Shown: positions 45,993 through 55,761, counted from the first letter of the stretch. The stretch: DNA of 64,000 nucleotides from Nostoc sp. PCC 7524 (GCF_000316645.1 NC_019684.1:5616001-5680000); one strand, 5' to 3'. Program-made: numbers and translations. The notes: generated by a model from the letters alone, not told the origin.

Positions 45993-47021
45993 CTAACCTT
46001 CCACCAAAGTCCAGAAATAGCCATCTGGTGCCACAAAGGAGAAACTTTTCTCACGAAACTCATTTTCGACAATGTTAGTAAATTTTGGTACTGGGCTAGC
46101 CTTAATGCGATCGCAATATGTTTCTATTTCTCGCACACGGTAAGTATAAAGTGATATCCCCAAACTACCCGGTTGCGCTGCTTCAAACCGTGACTCTATA
46201 TTCATCCCACTAGGAAAGCGAATCACATACAATCTGCCACTACGCGCCGCCATCAAGTTATCCTTGGAGGAACGAGGATCATCAAAGGTAGTAACAATAA
46301 ACTTTTCCCCAGGTTGCAAATCAAAAATATCTCTACCTGCTAACGAAGACTCATAGCTAGTTTCCACATCATCACGCACCCGCAACAAACCCAAAACCTC
46401 TTCATAAAATTTCAGGCTTTCCTTAGTGTCATCCTGAACAATAATCCCCATGTGGGTAAACTGGCTAGTCTTAAAAGCGCAGCCGTGGTTGATTTCTCCG
46501 TAATTGGGGATGGTGTAGCCGAACCTTTGAAACAAAACCTGTCGAGTTAATGGTTGCAATAGCAGCATTTCTCGCACCCCAACCACCACATCGATAAAAG
46601 GACGGTTTTTCTTCTCCTTTTGATAAATTACTTCCCAGTAAGGGTTGGTGTAGCGGATAGCCCTTCCTGCGGCTTTTGCCTCCTCGGCATGATTTAAGAT
46701 GCTTAAGACATCAGCAGTTAAAGAAGTTGCCCAACGATTACCTTTAATTTTCATTGAAGCTAACCCTAAACCTGGATTTGTAGGGTTTTGCCAAACCATC
46801 AATCTAATCAAACCATGATCTGCATTTTGGTGGTAGAGGCGAATCGAGCGTAAACCAGAGTTCACCCCATACAATTGATAGGCTGCACCGGGAGATAATT
46901 CACCCATTTGGCCGATGCGATAGCCAAATTGTTCCCAATATTGAATTGCAAAAATCGCATCGGGAACACCAATACAAACTTCATAGATGCCTTCAATTGC
47001 TGTTGTTTGCCCCTGAGTCAT
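45993..47021 (-). CDS. VOC-superfamily (glyoxalase-fold) protein, two modules
   Basis: A 342-residue protein with two tandem VOC modules, at about residues 10-130 (VCIGVPDAIFAIQYWEQFGY) and 190-340 (HMGIIVQDDTKESLKFYEEV, FVAPDGYFWTLVEG). VOC proteins use paired beta-alpha-beta modules and often bind a divalent metal; a His/Glu set is visible in the second half. No known function for this member. Upstream of the repeat arm at 45835 and probably monocistronic. Confidence 0.8.
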   Translation of the reverse strand: MTQGQTTAIEGIYEVCIGVPDAIFAIQYWEQFGYRIGQMGELSPGAAYQLYGVNSGLRSIRLYHQNADHGLIRLMVWQNPTNPGLGLASMKIKGNRWATSLTADVLSILNHAEEAKAAGRAIRYTNPYWEVIYQKEKKNRPFIDVVVGVREMLLLQPLTRQVLFQRFGYTIPNYGEINHGCAFKTSQFTHMGIIVQDDTKESLKFYEEVLGLLRVRDDVETSYESSLAGRDIFDLQPGEKFIVTTFDDPRSSKDNLMAARSGRLYVIRFPSGMNIESRFEAAQPGSLGISLYTYRVREIETYCDRIKASPVPKFTNIVENEFREKSFSFVAPDGYFWTLVEG

Positions 47022-47083
47022 GCCAATTTTAGAACAATGCTGAACTAATCTAGTCTACAGGAATCGCCTAATAATCTCTCTTT

Positions 47084-47152
47084 CCTGTTACCTGTTACCT
47101 ATCACCTGTTACCTGTTACCTGTTACCTGTCACCTGTTACCTGTCACCTACC
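47084..47152 (+). repeat. CCTGTTA heptamer tandem repeat
   Basis: Nine consecutive seven-base units (CCTGTTA, CCTATCA, CCTGTCA variants) plus a partial one, between the VOC gene and the CHASE2-kinase gene. Confidence 0.9.
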
Positions 47153-47184
47153 TCAGCAAATAAATTAAAAAATCCAAGCGAATA

Positions 47185-49398
47185 TTACATCTGATTTAAA
47201 TCTTGCAAGACAGCAGCAGCCGATTGATAGCGATCGCTAAAATGATAGCTCACCATTTTATCTAAAATTGCTGCTAGTTCTGCACTGATATTTGTTGTTT
47301 CTCGCCACATCACATTACCTGTTTCTGGATCTGGCTCTAGTTCTTGGGGTAATATGCCAGTCAGTGCTTGAATCCCCATCATGCCCAAAGCATAAATATC
47401 ACTGGCTAAACGCGGATGCCCGGCTAATTGCTCTGGGGGTGCATATCCCCGCGTACCAATAGCAACAGTGGCTAATTCTGTTTGCTCACTACTGGGTGGT
47501 TGCATTAATTTCACTGCACCAAAATCAATTAATACAAACCGATTATCTATAGTGGATCTAATAATATTTGTCGGTTTAATATCTCGATGAATTACCCGCT
47601 GCTCATGTATGAATGCCAAAACTTCTAAAACTCCTTTGAGCATTTCAATCACAAAAGCTTCGTTTTTTATCTCTTCTATAGGTGGTAATTCCTCATGCAA
47701 AGTATGCCCAGGAATATATTCTTGCACCAAATAAAATTCTTCATTAGTTTCAAAATAAGCAAACAGTGTAGGAATTTGTGGATGTTTACCCAATACTTCT
47801 AAAATTTCTGCTTCCGTATTAAATAACCGCCGAGCAACTTCTAAAAATTTGGTATCCCGACGTGCTGGCATTAATTTCTTCACCACACAGCTAGGATTAC
47901 TTGGTCTTTGAGTATCTTGAGCTAAATAAGTGCGTCCAAATCCTCCCGCACCAATGACTTTAGTAATTTGGTAACGGTTATTTAGAAAGAATTCGCCATT
48001 GCTTTTTTCCGATGTAAAAGTAGCAGGAGCATTGTGGGAATGTTGGTCATACAGTGCTGTAGGAATTGCGGTAGATGTGGTTTCTTGTAATAAGATATTT
48101 AATTGCTCAATTGCCTCTTGTTGTTGTTCAACTTGCAGGAGCATCAACTGAGCTTGCTGCTGAGTTCTATATGTGGTGTAGCTCATGACACTCACACCAC
48201 TGATTACTAAAGCTAAAGCTGGTGGAATCACAGGAATCCAGCCAGCTTGTAAAAACACAATCGCACATATCCCTACTAACCCTGTTAGGGTGATACTTCC
48301 GATGAATGCTAATAATATGGGATGACGCACTCGCCACGCTAAAACACTACCTACTAAAGACCAACCCCAAATCCACACCAGTTCAACCCAGTCAGGCCAA
48401 TACCAAATCAGGGGTCTTCCATCTAATACTGTACTGAGAAGTTGACTAGCTATTTGGGTGTGTATAAACACAGCAGGTGTTCTAATTGGTTGTCGTGCTG
48501 CCGAGCTATAAGGTGTATATAAACCAGGATGAACACTGGCGGCTGTTGTGCCGATAATTACTAAACGGTCTTTGACTAAGTTGGGGTTAACTTGATTGTT
48601 CAGAATTTGTGTGAGGGTGACAGTTTGAGCTAAGTAATCAGGATGGCGATAATTTAGCAGTATTTGATAACCACCCGCATTCAACCTTTGATAGCTGCCA
48701 GAATTAGCTGTCAAGATAGGGAAGATGGTTTTACCGAGATAAAAATTATGTTTTTCAATGAAATCTACATTAATACCTACTTGTTCTAAGTAGTTAATTG
48801 CTACTAAAGCCGCAAAAGAAAATTCTGTGGCACATTTACTATCTGTGGATTCAGCAAATAATAAAGCCCGGCGAATAATTTGGTCGTCTGCACTATCAGG
48901 AATTAAATCGTTATAGCCAATATTATGAATAGGAAAATCTGGCGGTGGTGGAATTTCCGACCTACCTCTACTACTGAATAAACAAGTGCCAATGATTTTA
49001 TCAGGATTTTCTAGTTTATTAGCTAAATTATTCTGTTGAGGTCGGTAGAGATTTATACCAATTATACGCGGTTGATAAGATTCTAGTTTGGCTAAGAGTT
49101 GGTTGATAGTATTATCTGATAACGGCCATTTGTTGATTTCTAAATCTTCTTCAGTGATTTTGACTACTAAAATCCGTGGATCTGGTAATTCCACAGGACG
49201 CGATCGCAGCATCTGATCATAAGCTTTCAACTCCCAAGACTGCAACCATTTCAATTCCCGCGCTCCCCACACTAAAGCAGTGGCTCCCAGGCTAGTAACT
49301 AGAATTATTTGCCACCAGTTTTTATTAAAACCAGTGTCATGGTAAATTTTATCTTTGATAAAGGCGGCTCGGAGTTGATTTAATATTCCATTAATCAC
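47185..49398 (-). CDS. CHASE2-domain serine/threonine protein kinase
   Basis: A 737-residue sensor kinase. A membrane helix at residues 29-48 leads to an extracytoplasmic CHASE2 domain (about 50-310; ELKAYDQMLRSRPVELPDPR), then three membrane helices (about 335-410), a short coiled-coil (QQQAQLMLLQVEQQQEAIEQ) and a Pkn2-type kinase (about 475-737). The kinase has all key elements: GAGGFGRTYLAQD, the VVKK lysine, HRDIKPTN and DFGAVK, and APPEQ. It should phosphorylate proteins in response to an unknown external signal. CHASE2-kinases are common in cyanobacteria. Confidence 0.93.
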   Translation of the reverse strand: MINGILNQLRAAFIKDKIYHDTGFNKNWWQIILVTSLGATALVWGARELKWLQSWELKAYDQMLRSRPVELPDPRILVVKITEEDLEINKWPLSDNTINQLLAKLESYQPRIIGINLYRPQQNNLANKLENPDKIIGTCLFSSRGRSEIPPPPDFPIHNIGYNDLIPDSADDQIIRRALLFAESTDSKCATEFSFAALVAINYLEQVGINVDFIEKHNFYLGKTIFPILTANSGSYQRLNAGGYQILLNYRHPDYLAQTVTLTQILNNQVNPNLVKDRLVIIGTTAASVHPGLYTPYSSAARQPIRTPAVFIHTQIASQLLSTVLDGRPLIWYWPDWVELVWIWGWSLVGSVLAWRVRHPILLAFIGSITLTGLVGICAIVFLQAGWIPVIPPALALVISGVSVMSYTTYRTQQQAQLMLLQVEQQQEAIEQLNILLQETTSTAIPTALYDQHSHNAPATFTSEKSNGEFFLNNRYQITKVIGAGGFGRTYLAQDTQRPSNPSCVVKKLMPARRDTKFLEVARRLFNTEAEILEVLGKHPQIPTLFAYFETNEEFYLVQEYIPGHTLHEELPPIEEIKNEAFVIEMLKGVLEVLAFIHEQRVIHRDIKPTNIIRSTIDNRFVLIDFGAVKLMQPPSSEQTELATVAIGTRGYAPPEQLAGHPRLASDIYALGMMGIQALTGILPQELEPDPETGNVMWRETTNISAELAAILDKMVSYHFSDRYQSAAAVLQDLNQM

Positions 49399-49522
49399 GG
49401 CATTGGGGAGATAGCCTGAATTTTGGTAACAGGGAAGAAAACTAGGCTGTATTTAATTTAGCAAGTTACTGATTGCTACTGCTTGATTAAAAACCCACAT
49501 TTGTCAGTACCTTTTCCTCACC

Positions 49523-49813
49523 TCAGCCTAAACCTGTTTCTTGCTGTTGAGTATCTTCTACAGAACTGGCGGCTGCTAAAGGAACGGCGTTAGTAGATGG
49601 TGCAAACGCTTCTAATTGAGACGGTTCTAGTGATGCGTCAACCGTGGTATCGCTGCTGAAATAGTAGCCAATAATCTTGTCATAGTTAGAAGCTACAGCT
49701 AAAAAAGCCCCACCTAAAATATAAATAGGCAATGGTAGAGAAAATCCTTTGAGCCAGTCAAATAGTTCTGCTAAGGCAAACAATACTAAAAAGCAAGCCA
49801 GCCAGATTCTCAT
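49523..49813 (-). CDS. small membrane protein of unknown function
   Basis: Start at ATG 49813 (MRIWLACFLVLFAL) gives 96 residues; the longer frame to 49891 has no support. Two hydrophobic helices (residues 1-20 and about 29-45) and an acidic, Ala/Ser-rich C-terminal tail of 45 residues. It may be thylakoid-associated because of its cyanobacterial style, but that is a guess. Divergent from 49873-50319 with about 60 bases between starts. Confidence 0.65.
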   Translation of the reverse strand: MRIWLACFLVLFALAELFDWLKGFSLPLPIYILGGAFLAVASNYDKIIGYYFSSDTTVDASLEPSQLEAFAPSTNAVPLAAASSVEDTQQQETGLG

Positions 49814-49872
49814 GTTTTTATCTCCGATGTACAAGCTACTACTAATAGGGTAAACGGCTTGCATGATACTTG

Positions 49873-50319
49873 ATGTCCAATTTAACCACAAAATTCACAG
49901 GGAATGGATACACACTGAGACTTGAGTTCATTACCTTCGCCTGCTTTTACGCCGATTTAAGGCATACTGCCATCAAAATTCAAATAAATGGACAGAATCA
50001 TCGCCATCCTGACGATGATGAGGTATATTTATTTCATGTAATTGCTTCTCCTTCTGGAAAGCACACAGTCGATCAATCTGATCGGCAATGGTCGCAAACA
50101 ATCTTACAAAGATACGACCACACAAGTTTTAGATCATCAGGCGCATCTGACATATTCGGCACACCATTTGCTATTTTTATAATTGAGGACAAGGGTAATA
50201 CTCTTGTCCTTTATTTTTTGGTGTTACCTAACCAGAAATATCAGCAAATCTTGATAAATTTCTCTAAGTCATATCCAAATAATACGGTAATTCGCTCAAC
50301 TTTTTGCGGTATAGAATAA
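49873..50319 (+). CDS. hypothetical soluble protein
   Basis: From ATG 49873 the product has 148 residues, a mix of strands and short helices, with two cysteines. No signal peptide, membrane helix or known motif. Not recognised. Composition is somewhat richer in A+T than neighbours. The start is weakly defined. Confidence 0.5.
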   Translation: MSNLTTKFTGNGYTLRLEFITFACFYADLRHTAIKIQINGQNHRHPDDDEVYLFHVIASPSGKHTVDQSDRQWSQTILQRYDHTSFRSSGASDIFGTPFAIFIIEDKGNTLVLYFLVLPNQKYQQILINFSKSYPNNTVIRSTFCGIE

Positions 50320-50924
50320 TTTATATAGAGCTAATAAGGTTTATATCAGCTTGTTGCCTCTCCCCTTGGTGCGCTAGGGATAGGCGTTTAGTCGGCTGGG
50401 AAGTCCCTGAAATTAGATCAGGATGAAGCAAAATTGATTAGTTAAACAATTTACTCAACAATTAACAGTTAAATTTTATTATTAATAAACATTAATTTTT
50501 GCAGATAATATCTGTATTTAAAAGCTAAAAAAAAGGATGTAGGATGAAGATTAAACCGTGAAAAGCTTTTTTATTTCTATAAAAACCACCCATATATTTT
50601 TTTATAAAAAACTCTATTAATTAAATATTAAAAAACTGTTTTACCTTTGCAATAATTCATGAAAACTTAAGTATTGTATAGGAAGGGAGATTGGCATAAT
50701 GTCACCCATTTAGATATTTTTACCTGATGATTGCTAATTGATTTAAGTTGCAAATCATAGATTTGTGGTGTATCGCCATTAATTAGAAAGATTAAATGTT
50801 TTGACTAATACTAGCTTGATTTTAAACCAGTAGATTCTGGTTTGAAATTGAGCGATCGCCTTGCGGTTGAGAGCCAATTTCATCCCCAATTGCTTTTACC
50901 TCACACGAGAAGGAATTAGTAGTA
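50320..50924. other. 600-base intergenic region
   Basis: AT-rich in the middle (50450-50650). No open frame or RNA gene is recognised. The final 70 bases contain a HIP1 site (AGCGATCGCC) and the promoter region of the old-yellow-enzyme gene. Confidence 0.5.
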
Positions 50925-51989
50925 ATGGCACATCTATTTGAACCATTCAGAATTCGTGAAGTCACCTTTCGCAACCGCATCGCCATGTCCCCCATGTGTC
51001 AATATTCCAGCACCAATGGATTTGCTAATGACTGGCATTTGGTTCATTTAGCTTCTCGTGCTGTTGGTGGTGCAGGGTTAATCATTACAGAAGCGGCTGC
51101 TGTTGAACCTCGCGGTCGAATTACTCCTCAAGATTTGGGCATTTGGTCAGATGAACACATCGAATATTTAGCCAGAATTGTTGGATTAATCCACAACTTT
51201 GGCGCTGTGGCTGGTATTCAACTCGCCCATGCAGGAAGAAAAGCCAGCACCGCCAAACCCTCTAAAGGAGGAAAAGCCCTAGATGAATCTCAAGAAGGAT
51301 GGCGGCCTATAGTTTCCAGTAGTGCGATCGCTTTTAGTAAAGACAGTCCAGTACCCGAAGCCCTAAGTTTAGAAGGAATTGAGCAAATCATTCAAGCCTT
51401 TGTCCAAGCAGCGCAACGTTCCTTACAAGCTGGCTTTAAAGTTATAGAAATCCATGCAGCCCACGGCTACTTACTACATCAGTTTCTCTCACCTCTGGTT
51501 AACCAACGTCAAGATGATTACGGTGGTAGCTTTGAAAATCGTACTCGTTTACTCCGAGAAGTCGTAACAGCCGTCAGAGAAGTATGGCCGCAAACTCACC
51601 CTCTATTTGTCCGCATTTCTGCCACTGATTGGGTAGATAAAGGGTGGGACGTTGAACAAAGTATTACCTTGAGCCAAGAACTGAAAACTTTGGGTGTAGA
51701 CCTAATTGATTGTTCTTCCGGGGCAATCATACCCGGTATCAACATTCCAGTCAAACCCGGATATCAAACCCAGTTTGCCCAACGCATTCGTCAAGCAGCC
51801 AATATTGCCACAGGTGCAGTTGGCTTAATCACCTCCCCCGAACAAGCAGACAAAATCATTCGCAATGAAGTAGCTGACATGGTGCTTTTAGGGCGTGAAC
51901 TCCTCCGCAATCCCTACTGGCCTCACTTAGCCGCCAAACAACTAGGATATGAAAAACATTGGCCAGTACAATATGACCGAGCCTGGTAA
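50925..51989 (+). CDS. old yellow enzyme, YqjM/NamA-type NADPH dehydrogenase
   Basis: A 354-residue FMN-dependent ene-reductase of the thermophilic-like OYE class: MSPMCQYSS with C25 (the YqjM redox-modulating Cys), HAGRKAST, a catalytic EIHAAHGYLLHQFLSP segment, and YGGSFENR. It reduces activated C=C bonds using NADPH. Typical length, monocistronic. Confidence 0.93.
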   Translation: MAHLFEPFRIREVTFRNRIAMSPMCQYSSTNGFANDWHLVHLASRAVGGAGLIITEAAAVEPRGRITPQDLGIWSDEHIEYLARIVGLIHNFGAVAGIQLAHAGRKASTAKPSKGGKALDESQEGWRPIVSSSAIAFSKDSPVPEALSLEGIEQIIQAFVQAAQRSLQAGFKVIEIHAAHGYLLHQFLSPLVNQRQDDYGGSFENRTRLLREVVTAVREVWPQTHPLFVRISATDWVDKGWDVEQSITLSQELKTLGVDLIDCSSGAIIPGINIPVKPGYQTQFAQRIRQAANIATGAVGLITSPEQADKIIRNEVADMVLLGRELLRNPYWPHLAAKQLGYEKHWPVQYDRAW

Positions 51990-52009
51990 TAATTTTAGCC
52001 CTGCTTGTA

Positions 52010-52031
52010 GAGACGCGATGAATCGCGTCTC
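52010..52031. repeat. perfect inverted repeat GAGACGCGAT
   Basis: Ten-bp arms (52010-52019, 52022-52031) with a two-base loop. A Nostoc-type short palindrome after the old-yellow-enzyme gene; may also end the transcript. Confidence 0.8.
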
Positions 52032-52096
52032 CCAAAGAATGAGTAGGCTGGGCTGGATGTTACGATTAGTTAATATATTGTGAATTTCTCAGCAGT

Positions 52097-52333
52097 ATGG
52101 ATGACACACTTTTACACCGGATCACTCTAAATCCTAATATCTGTCACGGAAAACCTTGTATTAGAGGACTTCGTTATCCAGTTGAGTTTATTTTAGAATT
52201 GCTGAGTTCTGGCATGACCACTGAGCAAATATTGGCGGATTATGATGACTTAGAATCTGAAGATATTCTGGCTGTTTTATTATTTGCAGCTCGACTTAGC
52301 CAAGTCAAAAGCATTCATAAAATCGCCTCATGA
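52097..52333 (+). CDS. DUF433-type antitoxin
   Basis: A 78-residue DUF433 domain (ITLNPNICHGKPCIRGLRYP, then SSGMTTEQILADYDDLESED). Forms an ATGA overlap with the downstream PIN-like toxin. Intact. Confidence 0.9.
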   Translation: MDDTLLHRITLNPNICHGKPCIRGLRYPVEFILELLSSGMTTEQILADYDDLESEDILAVLLFAARLSQVKSIHKIAS

Positions 52334-52683
52334 AATTTCTTATTGATGCCCAGTTACCAGTTCGTCTAGCAAATTTTCTTAGATCATTAAATTACGATAC
52401 CATCCATACCAGAGACTTACCAGAGCAAAATGCTACGTCAGATATTGAAATTAATGCCATATCAATTCAACAAAATAGGATTTTAATCACTAAAGATTAT
52501 GATTTTGTCAATTCCTTCGTAACAGTTCAGCAGCCCTACAAATTACTTTTAATTACGACAGGTAATATCAGTAACTCAGAACTAGAAAAACTTTTTGCAA
52601 GTAATTTTCCATATATAGTTGAACTATTTCAACAGCATTCCTACATTGAAATGAGTCGAGAAGTTTTAATTGTACATCAATAA
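52330..52683 (+). CDS. DUF5615 PIN-like toxin
   Basis: A 117-residue PIN-like nuclease toxin. Key acidic residues in FLIDAQLP (D6) and ILITKDYDF (D near residue 57), with HTRDLPEQNATSDIEI in between. Pairs with the DUF433 gene upstream. A second copy of the same pair class is at 36880-37600. Confidence 0.88.
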   Translation: MKFLIDAQLPVRLANFLRSLNYDTIHTRDLPEQNATSDIEINAISIQQNRILITKDYDFVNSFVTVQQPYKLLLITTGNISNSELEKLFASNFPYIVELFQQHSYIEMSREVLIVHQ

Positions 52684-52893
52684 AATTAGGAGTTGCCTTT
52701 AAATACGGCAAAGATAGCCGAGGATATAAAATGGCTGGTGGTGTTGGCAAAAACGATGCCTTCGGTAAACTGCGCTAACGCATCCGCAAAAGTGCAGCTA
52801 CTCGCATAAAAATACTAGCGGAAGAAGCTGCTAAAGAGAATGTGCAGAGCGCGTAGACAATGCCAAATTAATCTGCTTGATCATCATTTAGAA
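52684..52893 (+). other. possible gene remnant
   Basis: Reading frames here are broken by in-frame stops but encode ordered-looking stretches (KYGKDSRGYKMAGGVGKNDA; RKSAATRIKILAEEAAKE). This may be a decayed gene; nothing recognisable remains. Confidence 0.3.
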
Positions 52894-52932
52894 ACTAGAA
52901 CCGCGACTTTTTAGAAAAATCGCGGCTCTAGT
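52894..52932. terminator. bidirectional hairpin terminator
   Basis: Stem ACTAGA-CCGCGA / TCGCGG-TCTAGT with one unpaired base on each side, with T-rich and A-rich loop. It lies between the convergent toxin gene and TonB receptor gene and can stop both. Confidence 0.75.
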
Positions 52933-52949
52933 TTATCAAGTTATTGCTA

Positions 52950-55064
52950 TTAAATCCCTGAACTTAAACCCACACGAAAAGTAAACCCAGGACTATAAAT
53001 TCGGTTCACTCGTTCGTATTGTTCACCCAGTAAATTTTCTAAGTAAAATGTCAGTCCCAAACCTCGATTTAAAGGGATGCGACCACTCAAATCAAAATTC
53101 ACGTATGATGGTGAAAAATCTGTATTCCTATCACTTGGGTTGAGAAACAAAGCCCGACGAGCGCCACTATTATAAGTAGCGTATAAATTAGCTTGCCATC
53201 CGTCTTTTTCATAGCCAATCCCCGCTTGCAAATTAGAATAAGGAATTAAACCTAATTGCAAACCACGCTCTGTTCCTGTTTTAATTTGGGCATCGGTATA
53301 AGTATAGTTAAAAAATGTTGACCAATTGCTAGCCAATCGCCACCGCAATGCAGCTTCAAAGCCATTGGTATCGACTAGCCCAATGTTTTGCCATTGGCCT
53401 TGAATAATTCCTAAACGATTATCTAAACTGCTGCCAAAGTAAGTAAATTGTCCCGTTAAATTCTGGGAAAAGTTAACATCTACTCCCCCAGTCCATGATG
53501 ATCCTGTTTCTGGTTTTAAATCTGGGTTAGACAACCAACCATGCACCGTATCATACAGATATAACTGGTCTAATCCTGGATTACGTTGTCCACTAGCCCA
53601 GCTACCGCGTACAGCCAAATTGGGAGACATAGCATAACGCAAGCCAACACTGGGATTGAGATAATTACCAAATTGAGAATCAAAGCTTTGTCTTAAACCT
53701 AAATCTACCAGGAAGCGATCGCTAATATTCCAAGTATTGACGGCAAATAATGCGGTATTTAAGACACTACGATTTTCGACTTCATTAAAAGCGATTCTAT
53801 TGGGGCTGGTACTGTCAGTAATCCCATCTAAATTAGTGTTTTTTAAATCTAACCCCCAACGTAGCCGATTATTACCAGTAATTTGCCAATCATGATCTAC
53901 TCTAGCTGTTAGATTTTGTGTGTCTAAAGTGCCAGTGCGATAGAAGGTATTACCTTGAAAAACAGTAGGGCCATAGGTGTTAAAGAAATCTTGGTTATAA
54001 CCTAGTGTAGTTGTGAGATTAGAGCCTTGGGCAAGTTGCGATCGCCAGGATAAACCAATATTCAAACCATCATGATCTAATCTATCTCTTTGCAAAGGAA
54101 ACCCAAAATAAATTAAACCCCGCCGACTACTGAGTTTTTTTACATCCAAACTCAAAGTATTTTGGGGATTTAAATCAATAGCAAAGTTGCCAAAATAAGT
54201 GCTAGTAGCTGTATCCGCATTAAATAAATTACCGCTAGTATCACGGTTGGCTGCACCTTGGGGAACTTTATAACGATTATCAATAAAAAATCGTTCAAAG
54301 CTCAAATTATATCTAAAATTTCCACTACCACCGCTAAAACTTGTCTGTTGATTATTTAAATTCAACGAACCAAATTCTGCTGCTGCATTAAACCTGGGAG
54401 TGGTGCTACCTTGTTTCGTGATAATATTAACAATTCCACCAAAAGCTGAGGAGCCATATAAAGCTGTTGCCGCACCACTATATAGTTCTACCCTCTCAAT
54501 AGATTCTACAGGAATACTATTTAAATCTGTAGCCCCATGATAGGTACTGACATCATTATTAATTGGTCTACCATTAATCAAAAAAACTGACTGATTAATT
54601 GAGTGTCCACGATAGTAAGTTCCGGTATGAATATCTGCACCATGTCCAACATCATTGATAGCAAATCCCGGCATTCTTTTTAAAACATCAGCCACACTCG
54701 TTGACCCTTGTTTTTGGATTTCTGCTTGATCAATAATGTAAGTCGGTGTGGATTGAGGTAGTTTATCTTGTGTTCCTATTACTTCTAAATCAATATCTGT
54801 ATCCTCTTCTAAGGATGTATTATCTGATTCTAACTCTTCAGTTTCTATTACTTCTTCATTATCATTTTTTTCTAATGCCTGCGTCAATAATTGCGCCTCT
54901 GTAGAATGTAGAGGAATTTCACTTAAATGCAGAATCTTAGCATTGATCTTGTGAGGATTTTGCTTAATATCCTGACTGCCAATTTTAATTTCTAACGCCA
55001 AAGAAGGTGAAGCAATAAATGTACTTAATAAGCTCAACGGCAGCAAATACAAGTTCTGCTTCAT
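52950..55064 (-). CDS. TonB-dependent outer-membrane receptor
   Basis: A 704-residue receptor with a signal peptide (residues 1-23), an acidic spacer rich in Glu (about 65-95), a plug domain (about 105-220; SVADVLKRMPGFAI, NGRPINN, GGIVNIITKQG) and a 22-strand-type barrel ending in FRVGLSSGI. It imports siderophores, cobalamin or similar compounds using TonB energy. No siderophore gene or ABC transporter lies next to it. Regulation may involve the palindromes at 55169-55223; no Fur box was recognised. Confidence 0.92.
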   Translation of the reverse strand: MKQNLYLLPLSLLSTFIASPSLALEIKIGSQDIKQNPHKINAKILHLSEIPLHSTEAQLLTQALEKNDNEEVIETEELESDNTSLEEDTDIDLEVIGTQDKLPQSTPTYIIDQAEIQKQGSTSVADVLKRMPGFAINDVGHGADIHTGTYYRGHSINQSVFLINGRPINNDVSTYHGATDLNSIPVESIERVELYSGAATALYGSSAFGGIVNIITKQGSTTPRFNAAAEFGSLNLNNQQTSFSGGSGNFRYNLSFERFFIDNRYKVPQGAANRDTSGNLFNADTATSTYFGNFAIDLNPQNTLSLDVKKLSSRRGLIYFGFPLQRDRLDHDGLNIGLSWRSQLAQGSNLTTTLGYNQDFFNTYGPTVFQGNTFYRTGTLDTQNLTARVDHDWQITGNNRLRWGLDLKNTNLDGITDSTSPNRIAFNEVENRSVLNTALFAVNTWNISDRFLVDLGLRQSFDSQFGNYLNPSVGLRYAMSPNLAVRGSWASGQRNPGLDQLYLYDTVHGWLSNPDLKPETGSSWTGGVDVNFSQNLTGQFTYFGSSLDNRLGIIQGQWQNIGLVDTNGFEAALRWRLASNWSTFFNYTYTDAQIKTGTERGLQLGLIPYSNLQAGIGYEKDGWQANLYATYNSGARRALFLNPSDRNTDFSPSYVNFDLSGRIPLNRGLGLTFYLENLLGEQYERVNRIYSPGFTFRVGLSSGI

Positions 55065-55168
55065 CTATTTACTCCAAAAATTAAATTGTTTATTGCATGT
55101 AATATCCAAACAAAACACTATCGAGAAATAACAATATATGTCAAGCTTTTTTTGTATGTTTTTTACTT

Positions 55169-55181
55169 TGACAGTCTGTCA
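55169..55181. promoter_or_regulatory. operator-like palindrome TGACAGTCTGTCA
   Basis: Six-bp arms TGACAG/CTGTCA around one T. A related site (TGACAAACTGTCA) is at 55211-55223; centres are 42 bases apart, about four helical turns. Located about 105 bases upstream of the TonB receptor start. Confidence 0.6.
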
Positions 55182-55210
55182 TACTAAGTAAATTCTCTTG
55201 CATACAAGTT

Positions 55211-55223
55211 TGACAAACTGTCA
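55211..55223. promoter_or_regulatory. operator-like palindrome TGACAAACTGTCA
   Basis: Five-bp arms TGACA/TGTCA around AAC. Second member of the pair with 55169-55181. The binding protein is unknown. Confidence 0.55.
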
Positions 55224-55474
55224 TATACAAATATCCTAACAATTATAAAACCAAAAATATGAGTTATTTTTAATACATTTTTATTTTAAGCATAAGAGCA
55301 ATAGCTTCTATTGACTCAAAAGTAAATTCTCAAATACGACTAATGACAAATATTATTTTTCTATGCCCCATTACCTACTCCCAGTTCCAATGCTTCAAAC
55401 TGGAGGTGGATGTAAATGATACTCTGCTTTTATACTGTCTTAAGAAGTGTAGTCTAAACTAGGAGCATATACTC

Positions 55475-55702
55475 ATGCTTATATTGATGCAAGCGGCTGA
55501 TGCAGTAGCAACAGGCGGCTCTCATTTTCCTTTAGCTTTTACATTGGTTTATGTAGTTGGTTTTATTGCTGCTGTTACCATCGGTTCCATTGCTTGGTAT
55601 AACTCTAAACGTCCTGTAGGTTGGGAAAGTAAAGAGCGCCCTGACTTTGTACCTAAAGTTGAAAAAGAAGAAACTCCGGGTCTGGGTGAACCGAAGTCAT
55701 AA
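55475..55702 (+). CDS. small single-helix membrane protein, possibly Psb35-like
   Basis: A 75-residue protein: short N-terminus, one membrane helix (LAFTLVYVVGFIAAVTIGSI), then a soluble tail rich in charged residues (KRPVGWESKERPDFVPKVEK). Size, helix position and the conserved-looking RPVGWESKERPDF tail resemble the photosystem II assembly factor Psb35 of Synechocystis from memory; this needs an alignment. Thylakoid location is likely. Strong start at ATG 55475. Confidence 0.6.
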   Translation: MLILMQAADAVATGGSHFPLAFTLVYVVGFIAAVTIGSIAWYNSKRPVGWESKERPDFVPKVEKEETPGLGEPKS

Positions 55703-55761
55703 ATCGTGATTAGTCATTAGTCGTTAGTCAAGATCAATAGACTATGGACTTTTGACTATGG

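Larger units (their letters stand above)
55065..55474. other. divergent promoter region
   Basis: 410 bases between the TonB receptor and the small membrane protein gene. AT-rich, with the two operator-like palindromes listed separately. No open frame or RNA gene seen. Confidence 0.6.

Noticed and set aside
47084-47152. CRISPR array
   Set aside because: Seven-base tandem units without spacers; a simple heptamer repeat. No CRISPR repeat-spacer pattern or cas gene was seen in the window.
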